Assembly: GCA_030268105.1 (NCBI GenBank)
Contig: BSDZ01000022.1
Span: forward strand, 496,001-560,000
DNA: 64,000 bases
Reading direction: 5' to 3'
From: Volvox africanus
Taxonomy: Eukaryota > Chlorophyta > Chlorophyceae > Chlamydomonadales > Volvocaceae
The position numbers and the translations under genes are program-made. The stretch's first letter is position 1; each line of letters opens with the position of its first letter. Shown one piece after another: positions 11,752 to 25,300 of this stretch. Below the pieces are notes generated by a model. That model searched no databases and had not been told where the DNA came from. It saw nothing but the letters and a program-made list of their open reading frames with translations.

Positions 11752-14700
11752 TGTTTTGGAATTCCTGGCGAGGAGCAGATGGTGGGTCCAATGGTGGGTC
11801 CAATATGTGCAAAATCTGCGTCAGGTCATTAATGGGACTGTAGAGCTTGAGCTTCAAGGTTGCAGCAGCAGGCGGAGGCCGCAGGTCTACCAGGCCGCAG
11901 TTGGACGGAAGTGGCGTAGGGATGATGCGTGCTCCGTGTGCGCTCTTATGCGCGTACTATTCCTGCTGCTGCTGTTGTCGCGCAGGCTTCAACCGGAATA
12001 GATAAGCACGTCTGGCTTAAAGGAGGCTAGGATCTGGTCTCATATGGAACGATATGCTTGTTTATGATTCTCTTGCGAAGCCGGAACCCTCCGAATATGT
12101 TTTTTTGTTAAAAACGCTCTAGCACTGAAACAAGTAAACGTTTCATCTACCCAAGAAAGTTTACTTCAGATGAGGTTTCCCGGTAATGCACTTGTATACA
12201 TGCCCAAAGCTAGAAGCTCTGCGAGGAACCGGGTTCTCACGCGAGAAGTTCTCGCTTACGAGAAGCTTCAATCGAAGTCAAAAATTTATGTCGTCCTCTA
12301 TGATACTACAAATAACGTTCAGGTGGTCATTTCCGGTACGGCTTCCGCATTTGATAATTCCTTCATGCAATCCTGCTATATGGCATCCTACTGTGACATA
12401 ATTTCAGTCAGCTTCCATAGCGGTGTTTAACTTACTGCTCTTTAGCGAATGCGACGGATACGTCATCTTCTGATTTCGCGGGTTTTCTTGCATAGGGGTT
12501 GAGCCCAAAGTGTAACCTTCAAGCAGTATGATCAGAGTCGATTGAATTGGTTTGGGCAAAGCCCGCCTTAGGGCAGAGCATGATAGAGTCACTAGGCACC
12601 TTCTGAAGGTGGCTTCTTACGAGAAGGAATAAAAAGGGAATGGATCTCGCGCGCAATACATGGGTGCCCAGCTGACCTGTTCGCCGTAACGGGCCGTAGC
12701 CGTTTTCACCTGGCCACCAGAAACAAGCTATCAAATTGGGGAATTAACAAGTAAGGTGTATACTTACTGCAATCATTACGGGGCCGCAGATTTGAAACAT
12801 TTCCGGACGCAATCGGCAGGCAGACAGGGTCATACCTATTAATCTCAGGTGCCCTACAGGCCGTCACTTCCCGACGCACGCTGAAGCCGCTCCTGGGCAA
12901 GAATAGCGCTTAGGGGCAGTCCGGTGTGTCATAGTATTGCTGGGAATGAACCGCTATACAGTCTCTGCTAGTCCCTGCAGGTTCTTCCCAAGCAGATAAC
13001 TTTCCACGTTGGTGTGATTGTCTCTGTTCGGAAGTGGCGAGCCTTGCCCTTTCTCCCCGATACTTGAAATCTGTTTTTGAGTTATATAATAACCTGTGTT
13101 TTGCTAATATGAGTTAAAGACTTAAAAACTTTTATTTTTATTATCAAACCTACGTTTTACATGTCCTAGGTTATTTGCAAAGAAAAGTGAGCATGGGTCG
13201 TGGATGCGTCCCGAACATGGCAAGGCTGCCGACCCCGTTCCACGGTGGAACAGCGACTGTCAGTTCCCAGCAGTGGCCTCCAGCTTGTCGATTGCCCAGC
13301 TTGTTGGCAGGACCGTATACGAGAGAAGGGTATCAACGGGCGTCAGGTGAGTTGATGGGGCCAAAAATATGTAATTGATTGCGGCTCGGAAATCATATAG
13401 ATGAAGCTGCTGCACGCTAGATGCCCGCAGCAGGTATCCCCCCTGCTCCAAATGCGATACACGGCGAGTTTGCGATACCCTACAAACTCAGGTTCGTTAA
13501 GGATAGGTGCTAACCACTGTATCTTTTCAAGTACTATTTGAATTCCGGCAGTGCATTCAGCCACCGGGTACACGCTTGAAATAAAGAAGCCATCCAACTA
13601 CAAGCAACCCGAAGAGATAGGCATGCCAAGCTGTGTATGATGTTGCGCGCTTTGAGCAGGAAAAGTCCCTTCGTGGAGCGAGAAGCTAACTACACGCGCC
13701 TATATGCGGTTGTCGATTTATTCGGAAAATGTGCAATGAGATTTGCTTTAGGTTCCCTCTAACTATCCTTACATGCTCGTTTGCTTGTTTTTACTTTGTT
13801 CAGACTTGGAAAGCTCTGTGCGTATATTCGCACAGTTCATGAAGCGCTAAAACGACAACCATCCAAGTTTAGGAGAAACGAGCAGTAATTAACTAAAGAC
13901 TTTCAAAGACCCTATAGACTTTAAAATGATTAGGAACGATTGATATAGTTCAATCCATTTCAATTTGAGTCCGGTCTCTGTCATTTTGTGCGCCGGGCAT
14001 CATGCCCGCCGCGCGCGCGAGGAGCCCATGCATGCGAAATGGGACAGGGGGTCGGCACTGTCGTTTATTCTTTCATTAATATATTGATAATATAATAATA
14101 ATAAATATTATTCAAAATTGCAGGGAAGTAGCAACGATATGATTGAGTTCGCGCGTAAGGTGGGTGCAGTACTGATTCCCGCCGGACCGTACGTTCCGAA
14201 GCTCTGGCAGGTAAGGATATGTCGTGCCGCGTATGGGCAAACGTTCAAGGAGTCAAGTTTCATAGGCATAGTGAGCAAACCTCACATAGAGTTATTGTGC
14301 ATAATGGTGTGATCTCCTGTATGGAGACTGCTACACACGACGGCACCTTGTCGTCACGACAGAATCGTATTCTATCGTTTTTCTTTTCTTTTAGTGTAGT
14401 TTAGGTACTTGCGTTAATAATAACAATAGCATTTCAACGCGAATATATTTAGAATATAATTAGCTTAGGCTACCAATATACGTATACTCCACGAGTGAGG
14501 TCGTGATCTACTCACAGAGTGGATCCTGCACAGCCTTGGATAAGCGAATGCTTGAAGCATGTTTTCACGTGTTTCTCAAATCTTAAGTGTTGTTTTTATA
14601 ATGCGCCCGTTACACCCTGCATTTACACACGATAGGAACGGAATCTCGAACGGCAGCCCCGCGACGCAAATTTCATTTTCCATCCACAAAAGTAACAAAA

Positions 14701-14960
14701 CTTATTCATAGATATTCATTACGGAAAACTTATGTCACTTATGGCCACGCACGCCTAAAATGCCCAGGAAGATTGCCCCAACACACGAGGAGGAAATCGC
14801 CACAAGGAGTACACATCGAGCAATTCGCATCGTCCCAGACAGAGGAAATATTTCAAATTATAAGAAACCTCCACGGATGAAAAGGAATACACGGCAGCAC
14901 GCTAACTAGCTTAGACCGTTATCTTACGTCAACTTCAGCATCTACAGTTACGCACATTAC
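11752..14960. other. Gene-poor interval
   Basis: No gene could be assembled. A short open stretch at 14122-14208 is bounded by a good TGCAG acceptor and a CAG/GTAAGG donor and reads GSSNDMIEFARKVGAVLIPA..., so it may be a stray exon or transposon piece; its family is unknown. On the minus strand a strong donor (GTAAGTAT) sits near 12765 behind a short open stretch. AT-rich islands occur at 13080-13150 and 14070-14115. Nothing else can be supported. Confidence 0.4.
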
Positions 14961-14961
14961 C

Positions 14962-15465
14962 GTGCAGACTCCGCGGAGGCAACTGCCCGCCTCAAAGCCA
15001 AGTTTGCAGGCCAAGTTTGAGGCACATGAAATTCGGGGCCATCTTCCCGCTCAGTGCCCCCAGTGCCTGGCAGGCGACTGTTGGGAGCCGGAGACCTCAC
15101 CCCTTGAGCAACCAGGACAGGGATCTTTAGGCTCAACCATTCGCTACGTGGGGGTCGCTGGGCTCATAGAGATCGCATGCCCCTGCTTCAAGTGCAGCCA
15201 CTGCCCCTCCCAGCTGCCAGCAGTACGACACATCCACCCCCTCGAGGTACGCTGCTTCCCCTGCGCCCTGGATCGACCTGCTGTCGGGTGATGGCTGGAG
15301 AACTCATGCAGTAGTTTTGCGCTTCCTTCGCGCTGAAAGCTCCTTTTCTGCCTCGGCTTTTTCCCGGATGCTTCAGCGCCAGCACATTGCAAACGGACTC
15401 CGCCTGTTGGCGAGACGGCGTGGCCATATCGGGCGACGCTTGCCCGGGCCTTCGCTGCCATAAGG
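14962..15465 (+). pseudogene. Decayed KDZ-type transposase fragment (CxC zinc domain)
   Basis: The open stretch to 15291 has paired cysteines in the order CPQC, GDC, CPCFKCSHC and then CFPC, with the intervening RYVGVAGLIEI strand. This arrangement resembles the CxC zinc domain found in front of Kyakuja/Dileera/Zisupton transposases, which are abundant in volvocine algae and fungi. After a stop at 15290 the same frame resumes with SSFSASAFSRMLQRQHIANG, which fits the helical part that follows the CxC domain in those proteins. The catalytic core is not found afterwards, so this is a truncated relic with at least one frame break. The family call comes from memory of the motif layout and is moderate. 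Confidence 0.45.
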
Positions 15466-16030
15466 CTGCTGCCAACGGGTCCGTTGGTCTACAGCCCCTA
15501 GCGTGCGGTGACCTGTACGACACCCTAAGATCAGATACCGTATGTTAAATTTGGGTTCTGCCCGGTGTTGTCGTATTCTCGGAACGGACGATATTCGACA
15601 TCGGACTTCCAAGCTGGCGCAGGACGTGTACGACGTGTACGACGTGGGAGATGGAACGGAATTGAACCCGGTGGAAGCAGCAGGCCCACACCCGTGGCAG
15701 CGTGTGGTAGCGCACAAGGCTCGCACAGGCACGGCGCAGCTGATGAATTTCTTTCATGTCATCATTCAAAAACATCATACATGATGTATAGATCTGTTCC
15801 TTTAGGCCGTTAGGGGGCTTTTCATTCTGGTTATTCTGGTCTCGCGGGGTAAAATTCCGAGTTATGGTACCCTGGCTGGCTGGCCGGCTCGGGCTGGCAC
15901 CATTCTGCAGCATAACGCAGTTGGGTCACGTGGAGCCTGGCTGGGGCGGCCCCTCCTGCGTCGCGATTATTGCGTAGGGAGTATTGCGTAGGGATGGACT
16001 AGCTGCATAACATCATAGCAACAACATGGC

Positions 16031-16083
16031 TTTGGTCAGGTTTGTTTGGTCAGGTTTGTTTGATCAGGTTTGTTTGGTCAGGT
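16031..16083 (+). repeat. Tandem repeat, 14-bp unit x about 3.7
   Basis: The unit TTTGGTCAGGTTTG is repeated head to tail with one substitution (TGATCAGG). It lies about 60 bases before a hairpin and outside any gene. Confidence 0.8.
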
Positions 16084-16143
16084 TACAGCACTTGTGACAG
16101 CGCAGGTCAGTTCGGGTGCGGGAGAAAGTCAGCAGAACGAGAA

Positions 16144-16171
16144 GGCCGACATCATCATCCGGATGTCGGCC
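16144..16171. repeat. Hairpin with 10-bp perfect arms
   Basis: GGCCGACATC at 16144-16153 faces GATGTCGGCC at 16162-16171 across an 8-base loop. It could be a stem-loop or the remnant of a small inverted-repeat element. No flanking gene uses it in an obvious way. Confidence 0.7.
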
Positions 16172-17219
16172 ATATTAGTATTCGTAAAGCACCAATGAAC
16201 ATAAATCTTAATGTCACCACCTCACACTTGCTGATAAGCGTGGAAAGAGTGTAAGTGTGTGGAGGAAGACAGACAGAGGTGGTACGGCCCCAAATAACCT
16301 CTTATGTGGTCGTGTTGCTTATCATTTGCAGCTACCAAATAAAGGTGCGAATCAGAAGACATCATATAACACAATGAAGAAAGCCCTGTATAAATGACAT
16401 GCGAGCATACGGCTGTGAGTTCAATCCTCATTCAGATGTTTGCACTTGCGATATAAAAACACTGATTTTAGCCGAAGGGAGAAGTTTCGAGGTATTGGTC
16501 TACTGTACCAAAAATTAAGAAACGGAAAATGGACGAAACTGCCGGATCTGCAATCTGGCACCAACTACCCTGCCGTGCAAGTTTCCCATACATTTTCTCC
16601 TTTTTTTCACGAAAACAAAATTCTTCTCATATCATGTGCAAAGCATCGTCATAGCAGAATACATATTTGCAGATTGCCAAGTCGGGCGAAGAGTTTGGAT
16701 GCACCAAAAACAATATTTGTTATCCATCCCCGATTGCCACAGATGTGCCATCCAGTTAAATAAGCTGTTAATGTCTGTTTGGCCTTGTTAAATCCATTTG
16801 CTTACACAAGCAAGTAGCAACCAAAAGTCGATTACGTTAGCCAGGTCGGCCCTGGTCGCCAGAGAAACGAGCGAGGGTCCTTATCAATAGTCCGATGCTG
16901 CAAGGCTGATCTCGAGGACAAACGCAATCTTCTGGAGCTATTATAATTCTCAGACTCTGGAGCTTCCGACGATTCACGTTCGGAATCGTCGCAGAGGGGG
17001 CCTTACTCATGTAACATGTACAGCAATATCTCTGAACAATACGGAGAGCAAAATTCTGGAAATTGGATGTATAACTTTGCAGAATTGATTTGATTTAGAT
17101 TGCTGTACCGTACCATTGCGGTGAACAAACGCACAATCTAATCATCGCGCAGATATTCCTTGAAGAACTTCCCTTCCCAAACAGGCAGCAGAATACAGGT
17201 TTCATAAATAAAAGATAGC

Positions 17220-20200
17220 ATGGCAAAACAAAGGAAAAAAAAGGACGCAGCGACAAACGGGATTTCGGCCGGGACCCAGGGCGCTGTCACAAGGACGACA
17301 GCGACTGACCCACCCACGATCAACAGTCGCCCTGCAGGGGCGCCCACTTCGCCCGGCGCTCCAGATATCCGCAATGCTGACGGAGCTTGTGATGTTGACA
17401 CGACCCCCTCGGATGCTTCCGCTCGTCACCCCGCCGGCGCCCCTGCTGCTGCATCACCCTATCGCGCGAGCCCCCACGAGCAGAACCAACATTACGAATA
17501 TGCGCCCACAGGAGTCCCCCGGCGCCGCCGAGGCAGGGGCGGTCCTGGTCCAGGTGCCGGTCCCGTTCCCGTTCCCGGTGCCGGTCCCGGTGGCAATTGC
17601 AGGGAAGTTGGTGGCGGGGCCGGCGGCGGCGACAAAGCAGGAAGTACGACCGAAGCACGGCGTGTCACGACCAGCGACCGTACGGCATCCGGAGGGACAT
17701 CCAAGACGCTGACGGTGAAGGGCCATAATTCCGGCACCAGCACCGTCGTAGCTAGTGGCCATGGTGGCCATGGTGGCCCTGGTGGGTCGGGCAGCGGGGC
17801 GAGTTTCCCACGCCGGCCGCATCGTCTGTGGCGCGTGTTGCAATGGCCGCTGGTGTTTGGTGTGACGCTGCTGGCGCTCGCGGCGGTGCATCAGCGGCTG
17901 ATCGAGGTAACGGGGGAAGAGGAGGCAGTCTGGGGATCGTGTGAACGCGAATGTGCAATGGTGGGTGGTGAACCAATGGTGGGTGGGTGGGTGGGGGTTT
18001 AGGTAACGGATAGGGGGATGAAGGTGTGTGAATGTTGGATCGTGAATCGCCGGGGAGGCAGACCACCGGGGGTGGACGTGCCGTGTGGGAAGACCGAAAC
18101 CTAAACCGAAACATAAGGCCCGCGCCGCTTGCGGAGCCTCGACATCTGTCCGTCTGTTTGTCTATCCAGTACAAATATGCCTACCGCACCTATCCCGTCT
18201 GGCCCTCTATAATATATATGTCGTCTAAACTAAATGTCTCGTACATATCGTACCTTTTTCCGTACCTCAGGAGGCCCCTCTGACGGAACTTTTCCAGGAC
18301 GGCATCGTCGGCCCCTTCGCCCGCCTCAACGTCACCCTGCCCCGCCCCTCCCTGGATGCACTCATCGCCTCCACTGGCATCAACGTCTCCGCATTGATCG
18401 GCCTAACCGACGCCCTAACCGACACCTTAAACGACATAACCGGCACCATCATTGCGGGTCGCCTTTCCCTTGTGAGCCTGCTGCCCCAACTGCCGGCCTT
18501 CAACTTACGGCCACCTATGGGGCTTGGTGGCGGGGCCGGGGACACGGAGGCGGCGGGACTAAGGCCGGGGATGGTGATGGCGAGGAGGGGATACCGTGCG
18601 AAACACCCTGTAGTAATCGTGCCAGGTGCGGTTCCATTCGGTTGCATTCGTTCGGTCTTTCGGTTGATTTAGGTTTCAGGTACCGGGTTCGGTATCGGTA
18701 CCGGTATTGTAGGCTGGGGTATTAGGCTTTGCAGGTTTTGGGGGCGGGATAGGGTCAGAGGAGGGGGGGGAGGATGGACGGATGGTTTGGGAGGCTGTGG
18801 AGGGGGGACGGTACGAGGTCAATGTGTACGATTGGTGATTTACCGTAAACGTGAGTTCGTACATTGTCCGTGGGTGTTTAATTGTCCTGCTCGTCGCCTC
18901 CCCTCCCCTCCCCTCCCCTCCCCTCCCCTCCTTTCCCCATCCTCCCCTCCCCCTCCCCCTCCCCCTCCCCGTCGTGGTGGTCAGGTTTCGTCACATCGGG
19001 TCTGGAGCTGTGGCAGGGGCTGCCGTGCGGCCAGCGCTACTTCCGACAGCGAATGTGGGGCACATTGGCCATGGTGCAGGTAGATGCCTGCGTACGTACG
19101 GAGGGTACGAGTGCTTTACGAACTTCTCAACAAACAGCACATATCTTTCACCCTCTCTTCTCCTCCGACCCCACCCCCTCAACCCCTGCAGGCTTTCATG
19201 ACGGACCCCGCCTGCTGGTTCCAACACATGGAGCTGGACCCGAGGACGGGGCTGGTGAGCGCGCGACGGGGGGAGAGCCAGCGGGCCAGACGAGGAAGGG
19301 AGAGGGGGGAAGGCGAATGAAAGGAATCCTGGGGGAGGGGGGGAGCGTACCGAAACGACATCAGCACGCTGACCTGAGAGACCATCTCGAAGACGTACAG
19401 CTTGGTCCGATATCCAAGTAATGCACGGTCAAAGCACCGTGACAATGTGTGTGTGTGTGTGTATTGGAGGGGGGGGCAGCCGCAGGGGGAAGGTTCTAAT
19501 AAGCAATGGACTCGGGCAGGGAACCTTCTCCCGGACGGGGGGAGAGGGTAGGTCGTTCCGCCATTGTACGGCAACGCGGGTTCTCTAATTGCTATGACAA
19601 GTATCTGACGCCCTCAGCTGTCAAACACGTGTCGTACATGATGTACATCGTCATTTGCGAGTGATGTCTCGTATCGTCCTTCTCTCCAATACGACAGGAT
19701 CCAACCGGCATCAAGATTCGTGCGGCGGTGGGGCTGGAGGCAGTCGACTACTTTATCCAGGGATACTGGTACGGCAGTTGGTTGGGCGGTTGGGCGGTTG
19801 GACCCCATGATTAGAGAGCAGTTTACGCAGGTTTGGATTTGGCTGTCGGTGTTGATTAGTGTACGGCAGATGACATACCAAACTCCAGCACATTTACTCG
19901 TCCCAAGCCAATCCTGAACTACGCCCCCCATCAGACCAAGTTACGATCCCCCAACATCACATACACACAAAAACACACATGTCTGCGCATACCCGCATAC
20001 ATCATCTCCGTACACTCCATACCCTCCAGGGTATGGGGAAAGCTTGTTGAGGCGTTGGCGGATGTTGGGTACGACAGCAACAATCTCGTCAGCATGTCGT
20101 ACGACTGGCGCCTCGCAATACCTCTCCTGGAGGTGCGTTATCATCCTTTCCCGATACGTTGCGGCAACATGTATTTCCCATTCCCCCCCCCCTCCATGTG

Positions 20201-22278
20201 GGTTTGAGTTTTGGGAAAGGGGAGAGGGGTTAACCAGGCAGGGGCAAGGGAGGCGAGTTTGGGGTTGTGTATGTACGGCCGGAGTACTTCTGGAGTGGCG
20301 TGTTGTGGGGGTACGGAAAAAGTCCGGAAATCAGGCAGGACCAGACCAATTGTGTTGATTGGATGAGGTCATCGTGAGGGCACGGCTGGCGAATCTGCAA
20401 CAAACTCACACCTCGTTGCCTTAACCAAAATTGAATAAAAGTGTGAAGCAGAATCTGAAAACATAACAGTCTTCGAAGGTTGCTGTAAATGTAAATGTTG
20501 TCTCGTCAATGGGCCCTCAGGCGTTGCACGTATTCGCTGCATTCTAGGCTATTATAATGCATGCCAGTGCACCATGAACCGCTACCCATGGTCTCAGTTA
20601 GGCGGTTGTAACTGTCGACCGTCATGCTGTACGGCAGGAGCGTGACGGTTACTTCACCCGCCTGCGGCTGGCAATTGAGGCGCTGGCGGAGGTCAGCAGC
20701 GAGCGGGTGGTTATCACGGCGCATTCGTTCGGTGAGAATGTGGTAAGTTAATATTTCTACTAAATTTTGACGTGTCAATATCGTAAATACACACACACCA
20801 AAGGTTCTATTAAACTATTTCCTTATTTCATTTCGATTTTCTTCTTATATCAGCCGTTTTTTTCCATGAGCTGCTTCGTACAAAAACACACTGACATGAC
20901 ACAAACCAGCCCTCCCCCAAGCAGTGCCCCTCCAGGACCCCCAAGCTTTACACCAACCCCTTATCGCAGAATCATTTTCTCCCTCCTCCCCTCCTCCCTT
21001 CCTCCCCTCCTCCCCTCCTCCCCTCCTCCCCTCCTCCCCTCCTCCCCTCCTCCCCTCCTCCCCTCCTCCCCTCCTCCCCTCCTCCCCTCCTCCCCTCCTC
21101 CCCTCCTCCCCTCCTCCCCTCCTCCCCTCCTCCCCTCCTCCCCTCCTCCCCTCCTCCCCTCCTCCCCTCCACCCCTCCCCGCCCCCCCCGATTCGGATTG
21201 ATTGGCTGCAGGTCCGCAGCTTCCTGACCTGGGTGGAGGCCGACCACCCCGGCTGGGTGGAGGACCACGTGCATGCAGTCATCAATATCGCAGGAACCAG
21301 CCTGGGGGTGCCCAAGTCGATTTCGGCGCTGCTGTCAGGTGCGTGCAATGACCCATGGGTCTGTCACATTCGATCCCGCAGCGGCGTGGGGAATGGCCGC
21401 GTCCTCGCTGGTCAGTGCTGATCCAGATCCAATTCTACATCCAGATTCCAAATCCAGATTCGCAGGTTTACGTCCTCAGTTCCAAGCCTATGCTGCGCCG
21501 CCACCCGCCGCCCCCCCTCCTTTGTCGCCTTCTCCAAAACCCAGCTCTCGTTACACGTTCGGATTTGTGCACTCCGTTCTTCCCCTTGGATTCCGCCCGC
21601 CGCTGTGCCGTATTTGTCGTGCACAACATACCTTTGGCGTGCATAACTTCTTGACATACTGACACACCACGAGCTCCCATCTCCCCGTACCGACATCTTA
21701 CATCCACATATACACATATACATATACATATACACATACACATACACATATACACAGATATACACAGATATACACAGACACATAGACACTTACACATATA
21801 CACATACACACACGCTCCAGGGGAGACACGTGATACGGCACAGCTGGGAGCCCTTGCGGGATTCCTCACCTCCAATTTGGTCCCTCGGGCCACCCGCACA
21901 CGGGTTTGGCGCACGTGGGGGGCGTCGTACGCCATGCTGCCGGTGGGCGGCCCTGGGGTTTGGGGCAACGCCAGCTGGGCCCCCGATGACACGCCGGAGA
22001 TGCGCGCGGAGAAGCGGACGTACGGGTGAGTGAGAAGTCACCGGCACTTGTAGGTGGTGGTAAGGGGCGGGAGCAGTTGGTGGGTGATGGCGGGTTATTA
22101 AAACTCATATTGTTGAATGTCCTGCCTCGTGTTGGTGTCCAGGAGAGAGAGCTCTCGCTTCCCCTGTCTCCCGCTGTCTGTCTTTGTCTGTCTATGCTCT
22201 ATACTCCTGCCCATTCCCGCCACCCTTCCAGTCCTCTCTTCCCTCTTTCCCCCTTCTCTCCCCCCCCTCCCATGTCTA

Positions 22279-22309
<31 letters not shown>

Positions 22310-25300
22310 GTGTTGGTTGCTGACAGGGCCATGGTCTCGTTGTGGCCGCACGATTGGGAGACAGTGCTGGCGGCCGCCGCCGCCGCCGCACCGCACCAGC
22401 GGGAAGCTCTTACACGTCTCGTGCACAACGTCAGCGAGGCGGCGGAACCGCCGCCGCCACCCTCCGTGAAGCCGGCGGCTGCAAACCCAGTGGAGGTAGT
22501 AGCTGATGACCTGGACGACAGTAGTAGCGGCAGTAGCAGCAGCGGCAGTAGCAGTAGCAGTAGCAGTAGCAGCGGCGGCCCTATGGCGCGAATCACGGAT
22601 ACGTTGATGCGATTGGTCAGCAGCGGAGGAAGCGACATTGACCCGGCGGATTATCTCAACAGTGAGCACGTGAGTTGTCGTTCAGGAAGTGTACGACAGT
22701 AGAGAAATTTCCTGACATGACGTGATGGTATGCACACATGATAACATGCATATGGAGGGAAGCCACGGTTGGGTCCGCGTTTGCGTCCGAGACCAAAGAT
22801 ATAACTCCATTAAACTCCTTGTACGGATAAAACATTTTAAGTTTACGAATCCCAAACCCCAAAATCAAGACATCCCCCTGTCATGAGTTTTAAGAGCGCG
22901 CATACACACGCACACACGCACACACGTCTGTTGCCGGATTTTGCGCCCCCGAGTTCGTCACGGCCTCGCAGCACATGGATCCAGAATCCGAATCCAGAGT
23001 CCGAGGAAGCGCGGGTCGCGCTTTTAGGGGCTGTGGGCGACATAACGTGTGGGATCTCGGGTGGTTTGGCCGCGTGGGAGATCCCCTCCCCCCCCCTCCA
23101 CACACACACACACACACGCCGCTCCAGCAACAATGGGAAGGACTCCAGTTGGCTGTAGCACTGTAGGACAAGTTAATGCCGCCGTACCTGCCGTACCTGC
23201 TGTAGTGAAACCCTCGGGGTGCTTCTGGACTATAGCACAAGACACACGCCATTTCCTCAACTGCAGCTAACGCCCAACCGACAACCGTGAGAGCTGCCAG
23301 CTGCCAGCCTGTCACTGACAACTAACCATCAACCACTAACCGTTAACTTCCATCAGGTAACGCGACTGGATGTGAGTGGCTTCCTGGCGCTCCTCCGCGA
23401 GGTGGGGGGTTCCCTGGTCGATCAGCACGTGAGGGAGTGGGCGGCGGTGGACTTGGCGGCGGCGGCGGCGGGGACGCAAGGTGGGTTTGAAGACCGTTGG
23501 TTGCGAATAAAGAAAAAAGACTTATTTATTTTTTATTTATATGTGTATTATATATGTTATAGAATACAAATACTAGATATGTGTTAATTAATTTTCTTTC
23601 ACAGGACTGCCCTTTGTCACTCACGTTACTACGTGCTTAATTGCTAAATTATTTTAATGAATTATAATTATGACGTTTTAATTAAAATAATTTGCGTCAG
23701 AACTTCTTTAATATTATAGCCGCCTTCCCCACTTCCCCCCCACATGCCTTAACCGCCTCACAGCATTTTATTATCTGACAGGGCAGTGATATAGTACGTA
23801 ACGAAGTACGAATTCATTTACCAACAGTAGTTGGGGCCAACTGCTTCTCGCTTTCTTGCCATATCCCCAAGGCCAGGTACAGCGTATGTGGTCAACGGGC
23901 TGCTGACGCCTAAAATCATTCCTTGTACGTGTATTCATTTCTATGATTGTACGGCATCCAGCACTGCAATATGCTCGTACACTTAGAACCCATGTTCAGC
24001 CACTTACTGGTCTGTTGGCTAAAGGTGGACGTGTTTGCATGCGTGTGTGTATGTGTGTCGTACAGGGGACTCCATACGCAGTCGGGCTGCCGCCGACGCC
24101 GACAGCGATACCCCACAGGCGCAACAGGTGCTTGGCGGAGCCCGGCGGCTGCGCGAAAATGTACGACGCCGCATTGCATTATTCCCCGATGCCACCCGTA
24201 CGCCACTGCCCAATGCGCCGTCGACGTCCATTGTCTGCCTGTACGGCGTCGGGCTACCGACGGAGCGTGGCTACCATTACCTGAGACCACCGCCGCCGCC
24301 GCAGGGGTCGGCGTCACCGTCAGTGGCGGCGGCGGGGGCGCATGGCATTGCCGCTGAGGTGGTGGCGGCGATCTTATCGGCCACCGTTGACGAAGTCAGC
24401 TCGACCGCCGCACCATCGTCAGCTCCATTGGCGGGCGATGCGGCAGTGGCGGCGGCGGGAGGCGATATCAGCTTGGGATCCTCATCATCGCCGCCGCTGC
24501 CGCATAACAAGAACAATTTCTCTGCCAACGTGGAGTCCAGTCCCGATTCAATCTCTGATCTAAGCGGGGGTTGGACGATCCTGAAGGACATATCGAATCC
24601 GGGAAGCTCTTTGGTGGGCCTTATGGGGATGGAGAAGAACATGGGGGGAGGGGGCAGGGGCCTTATGGGAGAGGGGAAGGAAAGTGGGTCCTTACCGCTA
24701 ATGGCGATGTCATCAATAACAACCGCTAGGTCAGCAGGTCATTATCAACGGAATACATTTATAACGGCCTTAACCGCCATAACTACCATGCTCGTCCAAC
24801 CGAAATTTCGCCCACCCTTTGGAACCCCCATCTCACAGGATGTCGGGGTGCAGCTGAGCGATGGCGACGGTACCGTACCCCTGCTGAGTCTGGGCCTTAT
24901 GTGTCGCCACGGCTGGCGAGCCGGGGGGTCGCTGAACCCGGGGGGAATGCGGGTAGTGACCCGCGAGTTCAAACACCGCAGCGTGTCATTGTTGCAAGAC
25001 GCACGGTACGACCACGTTTGGGAACGAGTGAAGGATGGGGGGTTGGGGGGGGAGGATGATACCCGATTTTACTCCTCAACATCAAATGAAGGGAGGGAGG
25101 GAATCATGAACTGCGCTCCAGGAAGGGGTTGGGGGTTGGCCGGCACAGCGGAAAACAGAATTTGGTTGTGACGGTTAAAACGGTTAAAACGGTTAAAACG
25201 GTTAAAGCAGAAGCATTCAACGTGAATTTCAGGTGGCACTAATGCAGAACATATCTTAAAGCATCCTAGGGTTTTACACAGCGGGTTCTTGTTTAAAGAC

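Larger units (their letters stand above)
15466..17219. other. Intergenic upstream of PDAT
   Basis: No gene recognised. It holds a tandem repeat (16031-16083) and a perfect-arm hairpin (16144-16171), listed separately. A run of GTACGAC words stands at 15625-15650. A TATAA sequence near 17071, about 150 bases before the PDAT start codon, is a possible but unproved promoter element. Confidence 0.45.

Noticed and set aside
15142..15732. Overlapping minus-strand frames opposite the transposase relic
   Set aside because: They are shadows of the plus-strand cysteine-rich stretch and show no domain.
24614..24838. Reading this in-frame stretch as part of PDAT
   Set aside because: It is open, but Gly/Met-rich and without counterpart in the family; GTGGGC and CTCACAG allow a phase-0 intron that joins two conserved blocks.
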